A stretch of 53,267 nt of DNA from positions 1 to 53,267 of the forward strand of contig JASGCK010000015.1 of NCBI GenBank assembly GCA_030054145.1. Reading direction: 5' to 3'. The position numbers were made by a program, and so were the translations under genes. The notes beneath the pieces are model-generated. The model was not told where the DNA came from. It did not search any database and saw nothing but the letters and a program-made list of their open reading frames with translations. This document shows positions 7,082 to 16,310 of the stretch, piece after piece. Source of the DNA: Cytophagales bacterium. Lineage in GTDB: Bacteria; Pseudomonadota; Gammaproteobacteria; Burkholderiales; Burkholderiaceae_C. The stretch's first letter is position 1; each line of letters starts with the position of its first letter.

Positions 7082-9008
7082 GGTAAATTTCCTCTGCCAG
7101 TGTTTTAGATATGCCATCCACTTTTGCGATGTCCTCGGTAGAGGCGGCTGCAATGCCTTTGACTGAACCAAAGTGCGAGAGCAGCGCTGCACGCCGCTTG
7201 GCACCAATGCCCGCAATTTCCTCAAGCTTACCACCAGAGATACGCACCTTATCGCGTGCCGCCCGCATCCCCGTAATGGCAAAACGATGCGCCTCATCCC
7301 GAATCTGCGCGACCAACATGAGCGCAGCCGAGTCTGGCGGCAGCGTGATCTTCTCGCGGCCATCGGCAAACACCAACTCCTCTAGCCCGACTTTGCGCCC
7401 TTCGCCTTTCTCCACGCCTACAATTTTGGACAGATCTAGCCCCAAGCCAACAAATACCTCGCTCGCCATGCTGACTTGCCCCTTCCCGCCATCGACCAGC
7501 ACCACATCGGGCAACTGCGGCAAAGCGCCCTCCTTCGTGGCATAGCGCCGCGCCAGCACCTGCCGCATCGCGGCAAAATCATCACCCGCAGTAATGCCAT
7601 TGATCTTGAATCTACGGTATTGACTGCTTTGCATTTTGTGCTCGCTAAATACCACGCAAGAGGCCTGCGTAGCCTCGCCCGACATATGCGAAATATCAAA
7701 GCACTCGATACGCAAACTAGCGAGTTCACGCCCCTGCTCTTCCAAGTTCAAATCTAAAACATCCACCAATGCGCGTGTCCTAGCCTGTTGCGAGCCCTCT
7801 TCTGCCAACAAGCGAGCGAGCGCAATATCCGCGTTCTGTTGCGCCATTTCCAGCCACACACGGCGATGCTCACGCGGCGACTGCACCGCGCGCACGCGAT
7901 GCCCCGCCTGTGAGGAGAGTGCGTCGAGAAGCTCCATTGGAATGGGCTCCGCGCAGATGATGATCTTTGGAATCGCCAAACCATCGTAGTGCTGCGCGAT
8001 AAAACTTTGCAGCAAAAGCGCCTCGGGTGTGATGCCCTCGCTGGCACTGTCGTCATCCGTCACATTGGCAAAATCAGATGCTTCGCTCACGTGCGCAGGA
8101 AAGTACGCGCGGTCACCCAAGTGCCGCCCGCCGCGCACCATCGCAAGGTTCACGCACGCACGACCACCATGCACTTTGACGGCAACAATGTCCACGTCGC
8201 GCTCCGCCTCGCCTGCCGCGCCGTGACTGGTGTTCGCCTCAACCGACTGCGACTGGAGCACGCCCGTCAGTGCGCTAATTTTGTTCCGCGCCTGTGCAGC
8301 TTGTTCAAACGCTAGTTTGTCCGAATGCGCGAGCATCTCACGCTGCAAACTTTCGAGCAGCGTATTCGTATCACCATTTAAAAATTCAGCGGCTTGTGCT
8401 AAATCTTTGGCGTAGTCAGCGGCCGAAATCAAGCCCACACAAGGCGCGGTGCAGCGCTTGATTTGATGCAGCAAACACGGACGCGTGCGATTTTTAAAAA
8501 CCGTGTCTTCGCAGGTGCGCAGCTTGAACACTTTTTGCAAATGCGTAATCGTCTCGCGCACCGCCCACGTATTGGGATACGGGCCAAAGTATTGATGGCG
8601 TTTATCAATCGCGCCTCGGTAATACACCACACGTCCAAACTCATGACTCGTCATCTTCAAGTACGGATAACTCTTATCGTCTCGAAACAAAATGTTGTAT
8701 TTGGGGTGTAGCGTCTTAATCAGATTATTTTCAAGCAACAGCGCCTCGGCTTCGGTGCGCACAACCGTCGTCTCCATCCGCGCAATCTTGCCCACCATGT
8801 GCCCAATGCGCGTACCGCCATGCTCTTTTTGAAAATAAGAACTCACCCGTTTTTTTAAATTTTTTGCTTTACCCACATACAGCAAAATATCATCCGCATC
8901 GAAATAGCGGTACACCCCTGGCAGCGCAGGCAAAGCGGCAACATCGCTTAGCAATTGCGCAGAAAAAATACTGGCGGACTCAGCCGTGGCATCAATTGAT
9001 TGACTCAT
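7068..9008 (-). CDS. uvrC: Excinuclease ABC subunit C
   Basis: UvrC makes the dual incision around DNA lesions in nucleotide-excision repair after UvrAB loading. The 646-residue product shows an N-terminal GIY-YIG nuclease domain ([24 protein letters not shown]), a cysteine-containing region ([16 protein letters not shown]), a UVR-type helical segment, the RNase H-like C-terminal nuclease ([22 protein letters not shown]) and a tandem helix-hairpin-helix end ([20 protein letters not shown]). The start at 9008 ([10 protein letters not shown]) was preferred to an in-frame start at 9077 that would overlap divergent earP. Only 16 bases separate the two start codons, so the promoters must lie within the neighbouring coding sequence. 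Confidence 0.96.
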   Translation of the reverse strand: MSQSIDATAESASIFSAQLLSDVAALPALPGVYRYFDADDILLYVGKAKNLKKRVSSYFQKEHGGTRIGHMVGKIARMETTVVRTEAEALLLENNLIKTLHPKYNILFRDDKSYPYLKMTSHEFGRVVYYRGAIDKRHQYFGPYPNTWAVRETITHLQKVFKLRTCEDTVFKNRTRPCLLHQIKRCTAPCVGLISAADYAKDLAQAAEFLNGDTNTLLESLQREMLAHSDKLAFEQAAQARNKISALTGVLQSQSVEANTSHGAAGEAERDVDIVAVKVHGGRACVNLAMVRGGRHLGDRAYFPAHVSEASDFANVTDDDSASEGITPEALLLQSFIAQHYDGLAIPKIIICAEPIPMELLDALSSQAGHRVRAVQSPREHRRVWLEMAQQNADIALARLLAEEGSQQARTRALVDVLDLNLEEQGRELASLRIECFDISHMSGEATQASCVVFSEHKMQSSQYRRFKINGITAGDDFAAMRQVLARRYATKEGALPQLPDVVLVDGGKGQVSMASEVFVGLGLDLSKIVGVEKGEGRKVGLEELVFADGREKITLPPDSAALMLVAQIRDEAHRFAITGMRAARDKVRISGGKLEEIAGIGAKRRAALLSHFGSVKGIAAASTEDIAKVDGISKTLAEEIYRAVR

Positions 9009-9024
9009 ACGACAATTGTCCTCT

Positions 9025-10155
9025 ATGACGAATTTACAAACGAGAGTGGCGGATATTTTTTGCAAAGTCATCGACAACTACGGCGATATTGGCGTTTGCT
9101 GGCGACTGTGCAAACAGCTTGTGGCGCGAGGTGAGGCAAGGCGCTTCTCTGTACGTCTAATCGTGGACGATGCCAGCGCTTTGACGTGGATGGCGTCCGC
9201 CTACGCTCGGACTGGGCTGGTCGAAGTCATGGCGTGGGATCAAGCAGAAAAAATTGAAATGCCTGCCGACTTAGTCATTGAGGCATTTGGTTGCCACTTA
9301 CCCGAATCCTATATTGCCAAAATGGCTCGCCAAGCCAAGCTGGGCAAGGCTTGCACGTGGGTCAATTTGGAGTATCTGACCGCCGAGCCGTATGCGCAGG
9401 CGTGCCACCTGCTGCCCTCGCCCGTCATGCAAGGCGCAGGCAAGGGGCTGACTAAAACATTTTTCTATCCAGGCTTTACCCACCAAACAGGCGGTTTGCT
9501 GCGCGAGCCAGATTTGCTTGAACGCCAAGCTAGATTTAACAAACTTGAGTGGCTAAAAAAACAACATATCGATTGGCACAAAGACAGCAACGAGCGCATC
9601 GTCTCGCTATTTTGTTATGAGCCAGCGGCACTTTCCGCGCTGCTGGCCGAATTGCAAAGCAGCGATCAACCCACCCTGTTACTCGTCACCGCAGGCCGTG
9701 CGAGCCACTTTATGAAGCACACCGTTCGCACTGAGCTTGTCGAAGTGCCAAGTCGCAATAACTTGCGCGTCCATGACTTGCCCTACCTCACGCAAGAGGA
9801 TTACGACCACTTGCTTTGGGCCAGCGATTTCAACTTCGTGCGCGGAGAAGACTCACTCATCCGCGCCATTTGGGCAGGCAAGCCATTTGTGTGGCAGATT
9901 TATCCGCAAAATGATGATGCACATCACGCCAAGCTCAAGGCTTTTTTAGATGTGTATCTTGCGCACACCGATGCGAATGTGGCAGCACACATCAGGGCGG
10001 CGCATGCTGTGTGGAATGGCGTGATCGATTTAAACAATCGGCCTGTAAGCCACGTCCTGCTTGGCCTTGCGAAGTGGCAAGCGGCAAGCCTTATGCAGCG
10101 TGGCTTGTGGGCCGATTTGCCTGATTTAGTCAATGATTTAGTAGCGCTGCGCTAG
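9025..10155 (+). CDS. earP: EF-P arginine rhamnosyltransferase EarP
   Basis: EarP transfers rhamnose from dTDP-rhamnose to a conserved arginine of elongation factor P, activating it to relieve ribosome stalling at polyproline. The 376-residue product has the family N-terminus [19 protein letters not shown], with the aspartates used in catalysis, and the C-terminal donor-site stretch [26 protein letters not shown]. The ATG at 9025 was chosen; a TTG at 9016 is also in frame. efp, often the next gene, is absent here: convergent dnaB follows 19 bases after the stop. A dispersed repeat (9724-9745) and a weaker relative (about 9205-9226) lie within the gene and encode the peptides TVRTELVEV and ARTGLVEV. 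Confidence 0.93.
   Translation: MTNLQTRVADIFCKVIDNYGDIGVCWRLCKQLVARGEARRFSVRLIVDDASALTWMASAYARTGLVEVMAWDQAEKIEMPADLVIEAFGCHLPESYIAKMARQAKLGKACTWVNLEYLTAEPYAQACHLLPSPVMQGAGKGLTKTFFYPGFTHQTGGLLREPDLLERQARFNKLEWLKKQHIDWHKDSNERIVSLFCYEPAALSALLAELQSSDQPTLLLVTAGRASHFMKHTVRTELVEVPSRNNLRVHDLPYLTQEDYDHLLWASDFNFVRGEDSLIRAIWAGKPFVWQIYPQNDDAHHAKLKAFLDVYLAHTDANVAAHIRAAHAVWNGVIDLNNRPVSHVLLGLAKWQAASLMQRGLWADLPDLVNDLVALR
9724..9745 (+). repeat. Dispersed 22-bp repeat, copy inside earP
   Basis: This copy differs by one base from the core TTCGAACTGAGCTTGTCGAA, whose ends TTCGA/TCGAA are an inverted repeat. Related copies lie at 20844-20865 (carB, opposite strand) and 30341-30362 (between livM and livH), with a weaker one at about 9205-9226. 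Both earP copies and the carB copy are read in frame as (V)RTELVE-like peptides. Confidence 0.75.
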
Positions 10156-10174
10156 CCTCACCAATCAGTCCAAG

Positions 10175-11602
10175 TTAATAATCACCCTGACTGGCCATAC
10201 TTTCAAACCGCGTGAGATTCTTCAAGAAGGTGAGTTTGGTTGTTCCTGTGGGACCATTACGCTGCTTGGAGATGATGACCTCGGCAACGCCTGGCTCTTT
10301 GCTGGCTTCTTTGAGGTAATAGTCGTCGCGATAAATAAACATGATGACATCGGCATCTTGCTCAATCGCGCCTGATTCACGCAAGTCACTCATCATGGGT
10401 CGCTTGTCGGTTCGCGACTCGACCCCGCGACTGAGCTGCGACAGCGCAATGATGGGGCACTGCAATTCTTTGGCTAACATTTTTAAGCCGCGTGAAATTT
10501 CACCAATCGCGGTGGCGCGGTTTTCGTCGTTCATGCTGCTGGAGACGCTCATCAGCTGCAAATAATCAACCACGATGAGACCCAGTTTGCCGCATTGACG
10601 CGAGAGGCGACGTGCGTTGGCGCGTAGCTCGCTCACCGTCAAGCCAGGCGACTCATCAATATGCAGCGAGACAGTTCTAAGCTTCTCTACCGCTTCTGCC
10701 AGACGCGGCCATTCATCGTCTTTGAGTTTGCCTGTACGCAGGCGCTGCTGATCAATACGGCCAATCGAACCGACCACGCGAATAGCCAGCTGCGAAGCGC
10801 CCATTTCCATGGAAAAAATAGCGACGGGCAAGCCTTCGTTTAAGGCGACGTGCTCGGCAATATTGACCGCCAGCGCGGTTTTTCCCATAGATGGACGCGC
10901 CGCCAAAATGATCAAGTCACCAGCTTGAAAACCCGATGTCTGACGATCTAAATCGATAAAGCCAGATGCCACACCCGTAATGTCGTTGGGGTTTTGACTC
11001 ATCTCCTCGACGCGGTCAAGTAGCGCCACCACCAAGGTGTCCATCGACTGAAAGCCTTGCTTATTGCGCGAGCCTTCCTCGCCAATATGAAAAATCTTTT
11101 GCTCTGCGTCATCCAAGATTTTTTCAACCGCGAGTCCCTTGGTGTTGAACGCGCTGGTTGCAATCTCGTCACTGGCACTAATGAGTTTGCGCAAAATCGC
11201 GCGCTCGCGCACGATCTCGGCATAGCGGCGAATATTGGCAGCGCTTGGCACGTATTGCGCCAGTGCATTCAAGTAGTTGATGCCGCCCACCTCATCGGCC
11301 TTGCCAAGGCTTTGTAGCGCCTCAAAAACCGTGATCACATCGGCTGGCTTGGTGGCGTTGATGAGCTTGGAACAAGCGCCAAAAATGAGGCGATGCTCGT
11401 AGCGATAAAAATCATCCTCGTGCACCGCGTCACCAATGCGATCCCATGCGCTGTTGTCGAGCAACAAGCCACCCAGTACGCTGGACTCAGCCTCCATCGA
11501 GTGCGGCGGAATACGTAGCTGCGCCGTGGGCATATCGGTGGCGTAATCAGAGAACTGCCCCGTAAAGGCTGACGATTCAAGAGTAGAGAGTTCGATGGAC
11601 AT
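10175..11602 (-). CDS. dnaB: Replicative DNA helicase DnaB
   Basis: This is the hexameric 5'-3' helicase of the replication fork, loaded at the origin and partnering primase. The 475-residue product has the N-terminal primase-interaction domain (PPHSMEAESSVLGGLLLD at about 36-53) and the RecA-like ATPase with Walker A ARPSMGKTA, Walker B LGLIVVDYLQLM and the motif LSQLSRGVESR. The ATG at 11602 was preferred over an upstream TTG two codons before. It follows rplI across a ~100-base gap holding a perfect hairpin and a DnaA-box-like nonamer (11652-11686). The rpsF-priB-rpsR-rplI-dnaB order is typical of Burkholderiales. Confidence 0.97.
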   Translation of the reverse strand: MSIELSTLESSAFTGQFSDYATDMPTAQLRIPPHSMEAESSVLGGLLLDNSAWDRIGDAVHEDDFYRYEHRLIFGACSKLINATKPADVITVFEALQSLGKADEVGGINYLNALAQYVPSAANIRRYAEIVRERAILRKLISASDEIATSAFNTKGLAVEKILDDAEQKIFHIGEEGSRNKQGFQSMDTLVVALLDRVEEMSQNPNDITGVASGFIDLDRQTSGFQAGDLIILAARPSMGKTALAVNIAEHVALNEGLPVAIFSMEMGASQLAIRVVGSIGRIDQQRLRTGKLKDDEWPRLAEAVEKLRTVSLHIDESPGLTVSELRANARRLSRQCGKLGLIVVDYLQLMSVSSSMNDENRATAIGEISRGLKMLAKELQCPIIALSQLSRGVESRTDKRPMMSDLRESGAIEQDADVIMFIYRDDYYLKEASKEPGVAEVIISKQRNGPTGTTKLTFLKNLTRFESMASQGDY

Positions 11603-11651
11603 ACGCAAAAAATGAAAAAGGGTTTTGATCCTACCGAATCAAAACCCTGGT

Positions 11652-11686
11652 GTCATTGCACAAACCTGTGCAATGACTGTGGATAA
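11652..11686 (-). promoter_or_regulatory. Perfect 11-bp hairpin with adjacent DnaA-box nonamer between rplI and dnaB
   Basis: GTCATTGCACA (11652-11662) and TGTGCAATGAC (11667-11677) form a perfect stem with a 4-base loop. Immediately beside it, 11678-11686 reads TTATCCACA on the minus strand, identical to the strong DnaA-box consensus. No T-run follows the stem, so it is not a standard intrinsic terminator. It could attenuate read-through from the ribosomal genes into dnaB, and the nonamer could allow DnaA control of dnaB. Both roles are inference. Confidence 0.55.
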
Positions 11687-11701
11687 CTCTGTTTAACCGA
11701 G

Positions 11702-12154
11702 TTAAGCAGTTTCCCCGTACACAGAGACGGTGATCTCAACCACCACATCCGTGTGCAAGGCAACAGATACCGCGCTATCACCAACCAGCTTGATTGGCCC
11801 TGTAGGCATACGGATTTGCGCTTTTGTGACGGCAAAGCCTGCTTTGGTCAACTCGTCGGCGATGTCGAAGTTGGTAACCGAGCCAAACAAACGACCATCC
11901 ACGCCCGCTTTTTGCGTCAGCTTAACGGTTGTGCCAGCCAGTTTTTCGCCCACAGCTTGCGAGGCTGCCAATTTTTCGGCAGCAGCTTTTTCAAGTTCAG
12001 CACGCTTGGCTTCGAACTCTTTAATCGCATTCGCCGTCGCACGTTTGGCGTGGCGACCTGGAATCAAAAAGTTACGGGCGTAGCCGTCTTTCACTTTAAC
12101 GACATCACCTAGGTTACCGAGGTTGACAACTTTTTCTAAGAGAATAATTTGCAT
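11702..12154 (-). CDS. rplI: 50S ribosomal protein L9
   Basis: L9 binds 23S rRNA near the L1 stalk. The 150-residue product begins [33 protein letters not shown], which is the L9 signature, followed by the long alanine/lysine-rich connecting helix and the C-terminal domain with [14 protein letters not shown]. The ATG at 12154 matches the family N-terminus; upstream in-frame codons are not part of the protein. It is the last ribosomal gene of the rpsF operon, 16 bases after rpsR. Confidence 0.97.
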   Translation of the reverse strand: MQIILLEKVVNLGNLGDVVKVKDGYARNFLIPGRHAKRATANAIKEFEAKRAELEKAAAEKLAASQAVGEKLAGTTVKLTQKAGVDGRLFGSVTNFDIADELTKAGFAVTKAQIRMPTGPIKLVGDSAVSVALHTDVVVEITVSVYGETA

Positions 12155-12170
12155 GATTGGTGTTCCCTTC

Positions 12171-12458
12171 TTAGATGCTGTGCTGGTCGCTGTAAGGCAG
12201 GAGCGCCAATTGACGCGCACGCTTGATAGCGGTGTTGAGTTGGCGCTGATAAATCGCGCGAGTGCCCGTTAACCGAGCTGGAATGATCTTGCCGTTTTCG
12301 GCTAAAAAGTCGCGCAGGGTGTCCACGTCTTTGTAGTCGATCTCAACCACATCGGCGACGGTGAAGCGGCAATAACGCTTGCGCTTAAAGAGCAAGGATT
12401 GGGTGTTGCGCTTTGGGCGCTTGTCTGCATTTTTCTTAAAACGTGATGGTCCGGCCAT
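12171..12458 (-). CDS. rpsR: 30S ribosomal protein S18
   Basis: S18 pairs with S6 on the 30S platform. The 95-residue product is lysine/arginine-rich and contains the S18 core ([57 protein letters not shown]). The single cysteine in KRYCRF is the position that binds zinc with others in some lineages; here it is the only one, so a zinc site is unlikely. It lies between priB and rplI with short gaps, as expected for this operon. Confidence 0.97.
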   Translation of the reverse strand: MAGPSRFKKNADKRPKRNTQSLLFKRKRYCRFTVADVVEIDYKDVDTLRDFLAENGKIIPARLTGTRAIYQRQLNTAIKRARQLALLPYSDQHSI

Positions 12459-12469
12459 GATGGACTCCT

Positions 12470-12748
12470 CTAAATAAGTTCGAAAGTTTCAATTTGAAGA
12501 ATTAGTTTTTTACTCTTAGCACTGTGACGTAAAAAACCGTCTAATTTAAGTTGGCTGCCAAGCGGCATCGTTGCCAAGGTTTGCGCTACTGCACCAAACG
12601 CGACACTGGAGAGATTGACCGTTGCATCGTGACCATCTTGGTCTTGCGATACGTGCTCTATTTGCAAATCAATTGCGGGAACACCAGCAGGTGTGTAGCG
12701 CAGCGATTGCCTCTCGATAAGTTGTCCCGTGACTTGGTAGCGATTCAC
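12470..12748 (-). CDS. priB: Primosomal replication protein N (PriB)
   Basis: PriB is a small OB-fold single-strand DNA-binding protein that stabilises PriA on forks during replication restart. The 92-residue product starts [20 protein letters not shown] and contains [11 protein letters not shown] and the C-terminal strand [10 protein letters not shown], matching the beta-proteobacterial PriB/ssb-like family found between rpsF and rpsR. It starts 8 bases after the rpsF stop and ends 11 bases before rpsR, so it is inside the same operon. Confidence 0.92.
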   Translation of the reverse strand: MNRYQVTGQLIERQSLRYTPAGVPAIDLQIEHVSQDQDGHDATVNLSSVAFGAVAQTLATMPLGSQLKLDGFLRHSAKSKKLILQIETFELI

Positions 12749-12756
12749 TTGGGCAA

Positions 12757-13134
12757 TTAGTCGCGTGATTGACCTGCAAACTCCGCTTGTTGTGCCTTGC
12801 GTGCTTCTTCGCGCTCAACCGTTTTCATCATCAAAGATGGCGCGGTTTCGGCTGTCTTTTTGAGCACGGTCAAATGACGCAGCACAGCATCGTTAAATTT
12901 AAACGCATGCTCAATCTCTTCCATCACCGCTTGATTGGCTTCGATGTTGAGGCACAGGTAATGGGCTTTTGCGAGCTTGTTAATCAGGTACGCCAATTGA
13001 CGGCGACCCCAATCTTCCACACGGTGAATGATGCCGCCACCAGCGGTAATCATGCCCTTGTAGCGCTCCAGCATGGCTGGGACTTGTTCGCTTTGATCGG
13101 GATGGATCAGCAAAACGATTTCGTAATGACGCAT
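12757..13134 (-). CDS. rpsF: 30S ribosomal protein S6
   Basis: S6 binds the central domain of 16S rRNA as a heterodimer with S18. The 125-residue product starts [25 protein letters not shown] and contains the family motif [28 protein letters not shown]. The ATG at 13134 was chosen because it gives the conserved N-terminus and has GGAG upstream; an in-frame start at 13188 adds residues foreign to S6. It heads the rpsF-priB-rpsR-rplI operon, with an extended -10 promoter at 13217-13225. Confidence 0.97.
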   Translation of the reverse strand: MRHYEIVLLIHPDQSEQVPAMLERYKGMITAGGGIIHRVEDWGRRQLAYLINKLAKAHYLCLNIEANQAVMEEIEHAFKFNDAVLRHLTVLKKTAETAPSLMMKTVEREEARKAQQAEFAGQSRD

Positions 13135-13216
13135 AGACTCTCCTTGAGGATAAAAGCTACCCACAGCGTCTAGTTTGTGGTGCAGCAAGGTTTGGCCAGA
13201 ATTGGCAAAGCCTTCG

Positions 13217-13225
13217 ATTATAGCA
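13217..13225 (-). promoter_or_regulatory. Extended -10 promoter for the rpsF operon
   Basis: On the minus strand TGCTATAAT combines a perfect -10 hexamer with the TGn extension, about 83 bases upstream of rpsF and 11 bases after the SbmA-like gene stops. No convincing -35 is present at 16-18 bases, which is typical of extended -10 promoters. The leader is long enough to hold an S6:S18-type autoregulatory structure, but I did not identify one. Confidence 0.5.
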
Positions 13226-13235
13226 AGGCGAGTGT

Positions 13236-14210
13236 CTATACCTCCCGTATGCGCTGCTCGAAGGCTCTGAGGCGCTTGAACACTGAAATCAACTCCACAA
13301 TGTCTGTCCAGCTATTGACGAGATATTGGAAAGACGACTCGACTTGCCCAAACGCACGCACGATTTGCTGAAAAGCACCAAAGGTCAGTGCGCCTGCAAT
13401 CACAGCGGGACCAAGCGCAATATAAGGAACCAAAACGCCAAATTGCAGATAGCTCCATTTGGCGACATCAAAATACATATAGTGAAAATAAAGGCGGTAG
13501 TTGTTGATCCTGACCTGTTCAAAAAGCGCCTTCAACGTAGGCGGCGCGGCGCGGCTTGCATCATCTTCGCCAATGACTAATTCTTTGCGATAGGCGGCCT
13601 CAACGCGCTGATTATTGAACTCCAGCCCAGGCAGTTTGATTCCCACGACAGCTAGCACAACCGTACCAAACAAAGCAAAAATAACCGCCACATAAACAAG
13701 AGAGTGATCGACCTTGCCAAGCCATGGTAGCTCGGTTACTTTTTCCGAGAGCGTCCACAAAATCGGAAGAAAAGCAACCAAGGTCATCACACTGCGCATG
13801 AAGCTCACGCCCAAGCTTTCAACCAACCTAGCAAATCTGAGCGTGTCCTCTTGCACGCGCTGCGATGCGCCTTCAATATTTCGAACTTTATGCCAGTTAT
13901 CAGCATAAAAATCGTTCATCGACATACGCCAACGAAAGACAAAATGCTTGGTAAAAAAGTCAAGCAGCACCGCCAGCACAATCGACACGCTGGCGATCTC
14001 TAAGAACGTCATCGCCATCCCGTTGTACTCGCCCAAAGTCATGCTTCCGGGCTTTTGCAACACCCGTTGCAAGGAGTCATAAAACGTACCAAACCAGTTA
14101 TTGATTTTGACGTTGAGTTCTACTTTGTACCAAGTCACAAACAAAATCAAAGCAGAGCCCAAAATCGACCAATGCATCCATTTGCGGTTAAGGAAAAATG
14201 AGCGAAACAT
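13236..14210 (-). CDS. SbmA/BacA-family transporter, short form
   Basis: SbmA/BacA proteins are proton-driven homodimeric inner-membrane transporters that import proline-rich peptides, microcins and vitamin B12-like compounds. The 324-residue product aligns to most of E. coli Sbm[72 protein letters not shown] and FQYLVNSW. It starts about 80 residues later than the 406-residue E. coli protein, so the first two helices are missing. The ATG at 14210 lies 5 bases after the GlcG-like gene, leaving no room for an N-terminal extension. It may be a genuine shorter subfamily rather than a truncation. Confidence 0.85.
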   Translation of the reverse strand: MFRSFFLNRKWMHWSILGSALILFVTWYKVELNVKINNWFGTFYDSLQRVLQKPGSMTLGEYNGMAMTFLEIASVSIVLAVLLDFFTKHFVFRWRMSMNDFYADNWHKVRNIEGASQRVQEDTLRFARLVESLGVSFMRSVMTLVAFLPILWTLSEKVTELPWLGKVDHSLVYVAVIFALFGTVVLAVVGIKLPGLEFNNQRVEAAYRKELVIGEDDASRAAPPTLKALFEQVRINNYRLYFHYMYFDVAKWSYLQFGVLVPYIALGPAVIAGALTFGAFQQIVRAFGQVESSFQYLVNSWTDIVELISVFKRLRAFEQRIREV

Positions 14211-14215
14211 AGTTT

Positions 14216-14623
14216 TTACAACCCTAGCGCAGCGATGCCCGCTTTCGCAATTTGCGCGTCCTCACTCGACTTCACGCCGCTCACACCTACGGCGCCGATG
14301 CATTGACCGTCTTTGATAATCGGCACACCGCCCTCAAGCATTCCTTGCAACGTGGGCGCACTTAAAAATGACACGCGCCCGCCGTTGATGATGTCCTCGT
14401 AAATTTTGCTTTCGCGGCAACCCATTGCTGCGGTACGGGCTTTGGCTGGTGCAATTTCGCTAGAAATGGTTGCCACGCCATCTAAACGCTGTAGCGCCAT
14501 TAAGTGTCCGCCCGCGTCCACAATGGCAATCACCACCGCCCACTTGTTTTTAAGCGCTTCGGCTTCGGCGGCGGCCAGCATTTTTTTGCAGTCCGCTGCG
14601 TCAAGTTGAAAAGTTGCTTTCAT
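14216..14623 (-). CDS. GlcG/HbpS-family heme-binding-like protein
   Basis: This 135-residue protein belongs to the GlcG/HbpS (DUF336) family, seen in VVIAIVDAGGHLMALQRLDGV and the glycine-rich end GGVPIIKDGQCIGAVGVSG. Family members are small homo-oligomers; HbpS binds heme extracellularly, while many GlcG-like members have no established function. It has no signal peptide, so it is predicted to be cytoplasmic. It is followed after 5 bases by the SbmA-like gene in the same direction and is divergent from trmD, 66 bases away. Confidence 0.88.
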   Translation of the reverse strand: MKATFQLDAADCKKMLAAAEAEALKNKWAVVIAIVDAGGHLMALQRLDGVATISSEIAPAKARTAAMGCRESKIYEDIINGGRVSFLSAPTLQGMLEGGVPIIKDGQCIGAVGVSGVKSSEDAQIAKAGIAALGL

Positions 14624-14689
14624 ATATGTTCCTAATTGAGATGACTAGATAAAACCCAGTAGCATAGCGCCATCCTGTTTCCTATCGCC

Positions 14690-15415
14690 ATGCGCATTGA
14701 CATCATCACCCTCTTCCCCGAATTAATCGAGCCATTCCTAAACGTTGGCATCACGCGGCGGGCGTTTGAATCTAAACAAATCGATGTGCGCCTGTGGCAA
14801 TTGCGTGATTACGCCGATGGCAATTACAAGCGCGTCGATGACCGCCCATTTGGCGGCGGTCCTGGCATGGTGATGCTCGCTGAGCCTTTATCTATATGCC
14901 TTGCAGCGATTGGGCGTGATCGCCATGCGTCGCCCAACACGACTTGCCCCGTGGTGCTTTTCTCCCCGATTGGACAAACTATGTCGCAGTCTGTTGTCAC
15001 CGCGTGGTTAGATCCCAACGGCGAATTTGGCGCGGGCGCAATTCTCGTTTGCGGACGCTACGAAGGACTCGACCAGCGCTTCATCGACGAGCACATCACG
15101 CACCAACTCAGCCTTGGCGACTTTGTGCTCTCGGGCGGCGAGATTGCTGCCGTCGCGCTCTTGGACGCACTCGCGCGGCTACAACCTGGCGTGCTCACCG
15201 ACGCGCAAAGCCATATCCAAGACAGCTTCAATCCCGCGATCAATGGACTACTCGATTGCCCACACTACACACGCCCCGAAGTGTGGCGTGGCATTGGCGT
15301 GCCCGAGGTGCTGCTATCGGGCAATCACGCCAAAATTGAAGCGTGGCGGCAAGCCGAGCGGTTGGCGCTGACTGCGAACTTGCGGCCTGATTTATTGCAA
15401 ACTAAGCTGCCTTAG
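14690..15415 (+). CDS. trmD: tRNA (guanine37-N1)-methyltransferase TrmD
   Basis: TrmD methylates G37 of tRNAs reading CNN codons with S-adenosylmethionine, preventing +1 frameshifting. The 241-residue product has the SPOUT-family deep-knot features: MRIDIITLFPELIEPFL at the start, RPFGGGPGMVML, ILVCGRYEGLDQRF and LGDFVLSGGEIAA, then the C-terminal SHIQDSF and YTRPEVWRG. In most bacteria it sits in rpsP-rimM-trmD-rplS. Here neither rpsP nor rimM is upstream (a GlcG-like gene is divergent), and a vapBC module separates trmD from rplS. Confidence 0.96.
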   Translation: MRIDIITLFPELIEPFLNVGITRRAFESKQIDVRLWQLRDYADGNYKRVDDRPFGGGPGMVMLAEPLSICLAAIGRDRHASPNTTCPVVLFSPIGQTMSQSVVTAWLDPNGEFGAGAILVCGRYEGLDQRFIDEHITHQLSLGDFVLSGGEIAAVALLDALARLQPGVLTDAQSHIQDSFNPAINGLLDCPHYTRPEVWRGIGVPEVLLSGNHAKIEAWRQAERLALTANLRPDLLQTKLP

Positions 15416-15417
15416 CC

Positions 15418-15548
15418 GCTCCCGCACACGAACCATCGCCAGCGTATCGAGCTTGCAATACGATTTGATCTTTCATCGTTACCACGCTGATGCGGACACG
15501 GTTGATGTTTTGGCGATCTTCCATCAAAAAGAAAATACAGCGCGCTGA
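15418..15548 (+). pseudogene. Possible C-terminal ghost of a RelE/ParE-type toxin
   Basis: Directly after trmD one forward frame reads SVSSLQYDLIFHRYHADADT and then VDVLAIFHQKENTAR before a stop at 15548. This resembles the last two strands of RelE/ParE plasmid-stabilisation toxins, where the protein ends in a hydrophobic strand followed by a histidine and a short basic tail. There is no upstream start or antitoxin partner, because trmD ends just before. If real, it is the tail of an older toxin-antitoxin insertion at the site now occupied by vapBC. The match is short. Confidence 0.35.
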
Positions 15549-15584
15549 CCGTGTGAAGCTGGTCGCGCAGTCTATTGGCGCGTG

Positions 15585-15613
15585 TTGACATCACCCCAAA
15601 AGATATATACCAT
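15585..15613 (+). promoter_or_regulatory. Candidate vapBC promoter
   Basis: A perfect -35 TTGACA (15585-15590) is followed after 17 bases by TACCAT (15608-15613), which matches four of six -10 positions. Transcription would start about 30 bases upstream of vapB. This gives the toxin-antitoxin pair its own promoter inside the trmD-rplS interval. Confidence 0.5.
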
Positions 15614-15647
15614 GCTACGCACCACCAAAAATCAGCAAGGATCAATC

Positions 15648-15902
15648 ATGCTTCAAACAGCCAAAGTTTTTACCAACGGGCGCAGCCAAGCCGTTAGGTT
15701 ACCGCTTGAGTATCGGTTTGACACTGCCGAAGTGTTCATTAGGCGCAACCCCGTCTCAGGTGACGTGATCCTTTCCAAAAAACCCAACGAATGGCAAGGT
15801 TTGCTAGATGCCGTTTGGCAAAACCAAAGCGAAGACCTGCTAGTCACTCGTCCGTCCACTCGCCTGCCTGCGCAACCTAGGCGCGACCCTTTTGCGATCT
15901 GA
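15648..15902 (+). CDS. vapB: Antitoxin VapB (AbrB/SpoVT fold)
   Basis: This is the 84-residue antitoxin of a type II toxin-antitoxin pair. The N-terminal region AKVFTNGRSQAVRLPLEYRF is the swapped-hairpin AbrB-type DNA-binding motif that lets VapB repress its own promoter. The C-terminal half (WQGLLDAVW and following residues) is expected to wrap around the toxin. The ATG at 15648 has AAGGA 8 bases upstream and was preferred to an in-frame start at 15582. The toxin gene begins 6 bases after the stop. Confidence 0.9.
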   Translation: MLQTAKVFTNGRSQAVRLPLEYRFDTAEVFIRRNPVSGDVILSKKPNEWQGLLDAVWQNQSEDLLVTRPSTRLPAQPRRDPFAI

Positions 15903-15908
15903 GGCACA

Positions 15909-16310
15909 GTGAGCATTCGCTATTTGCTGGATACCAATATCATCAGCCACATCATGCAAGGGCGTGACGCTGCGCTGCTTGCTAAATTGCAAACGCTGGC
16001 AGTGGGCGATGTGGCACTATCTAGCGTCTCACTGGGCGAACTTACGTATGGCATCCACAGAAAAGGCAATCCCAGCCGATTGGTAGCAGCATTGGAGCAA
16101 GTATTGCTACGAATGGACGTGCTGCCTTGGACTAAAGCTGTTGCCCTGCGCTACGGCAAGCTATGCGCTGATTTGGAGAGCAAAGGCATCAACCTCAGTG
16201 ATCTGGACATGATGATTGCTGCCCACGCGCTCGCAGAAAAACTAACCCTTGTGAGCCGCGACAAAGCTTTCTTGCAATTGCGGGATGAGCTTGGCGTGGA
16301 GATTTGGTAA
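15909..16310 (+). CDS. vapC: Toxin VapC (PIN-domain ribonuclease)
   Basis: This is a PIN-domain endoribonuclease of the VapC type, which typically cleaves initiator tRNA or other structured RNA. The 133-residue protein keeps the acidic metal-binding set: D8 in LLDTNI, E44 in SLGELTYG, D100 in LSDLDMMIAAHA and D118 in SRDKAF. It starts with GTG at 15909, 6 bases after vapB, as is usual for coupled toxins. It looks intact. Its position between trmD and rplS means the cassette interrupts a normally contiguous ribosomal operon. Confidence 0.92.
   Translation: MSIRYLLDTNIISHIMQGRDAALLAKLQTLAVGDVALSSVSLGELTYGIHRKGNPSRLVAALEQVLLRMDVLPWTKAVALRYGKLCADLESKGINLSDLDMMIAAHALAEKLTLVSRDKAFLQLRDELGVEIW

Noticed and set aside
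15412-15645. 77-codon minus-strand frame between trmD and vapB
   Set aside because: The plus strand of this interval gives a better explanation (ParE/RelE-like tail and vapBC promoter); the minus frame is W/R-rich without a motif.
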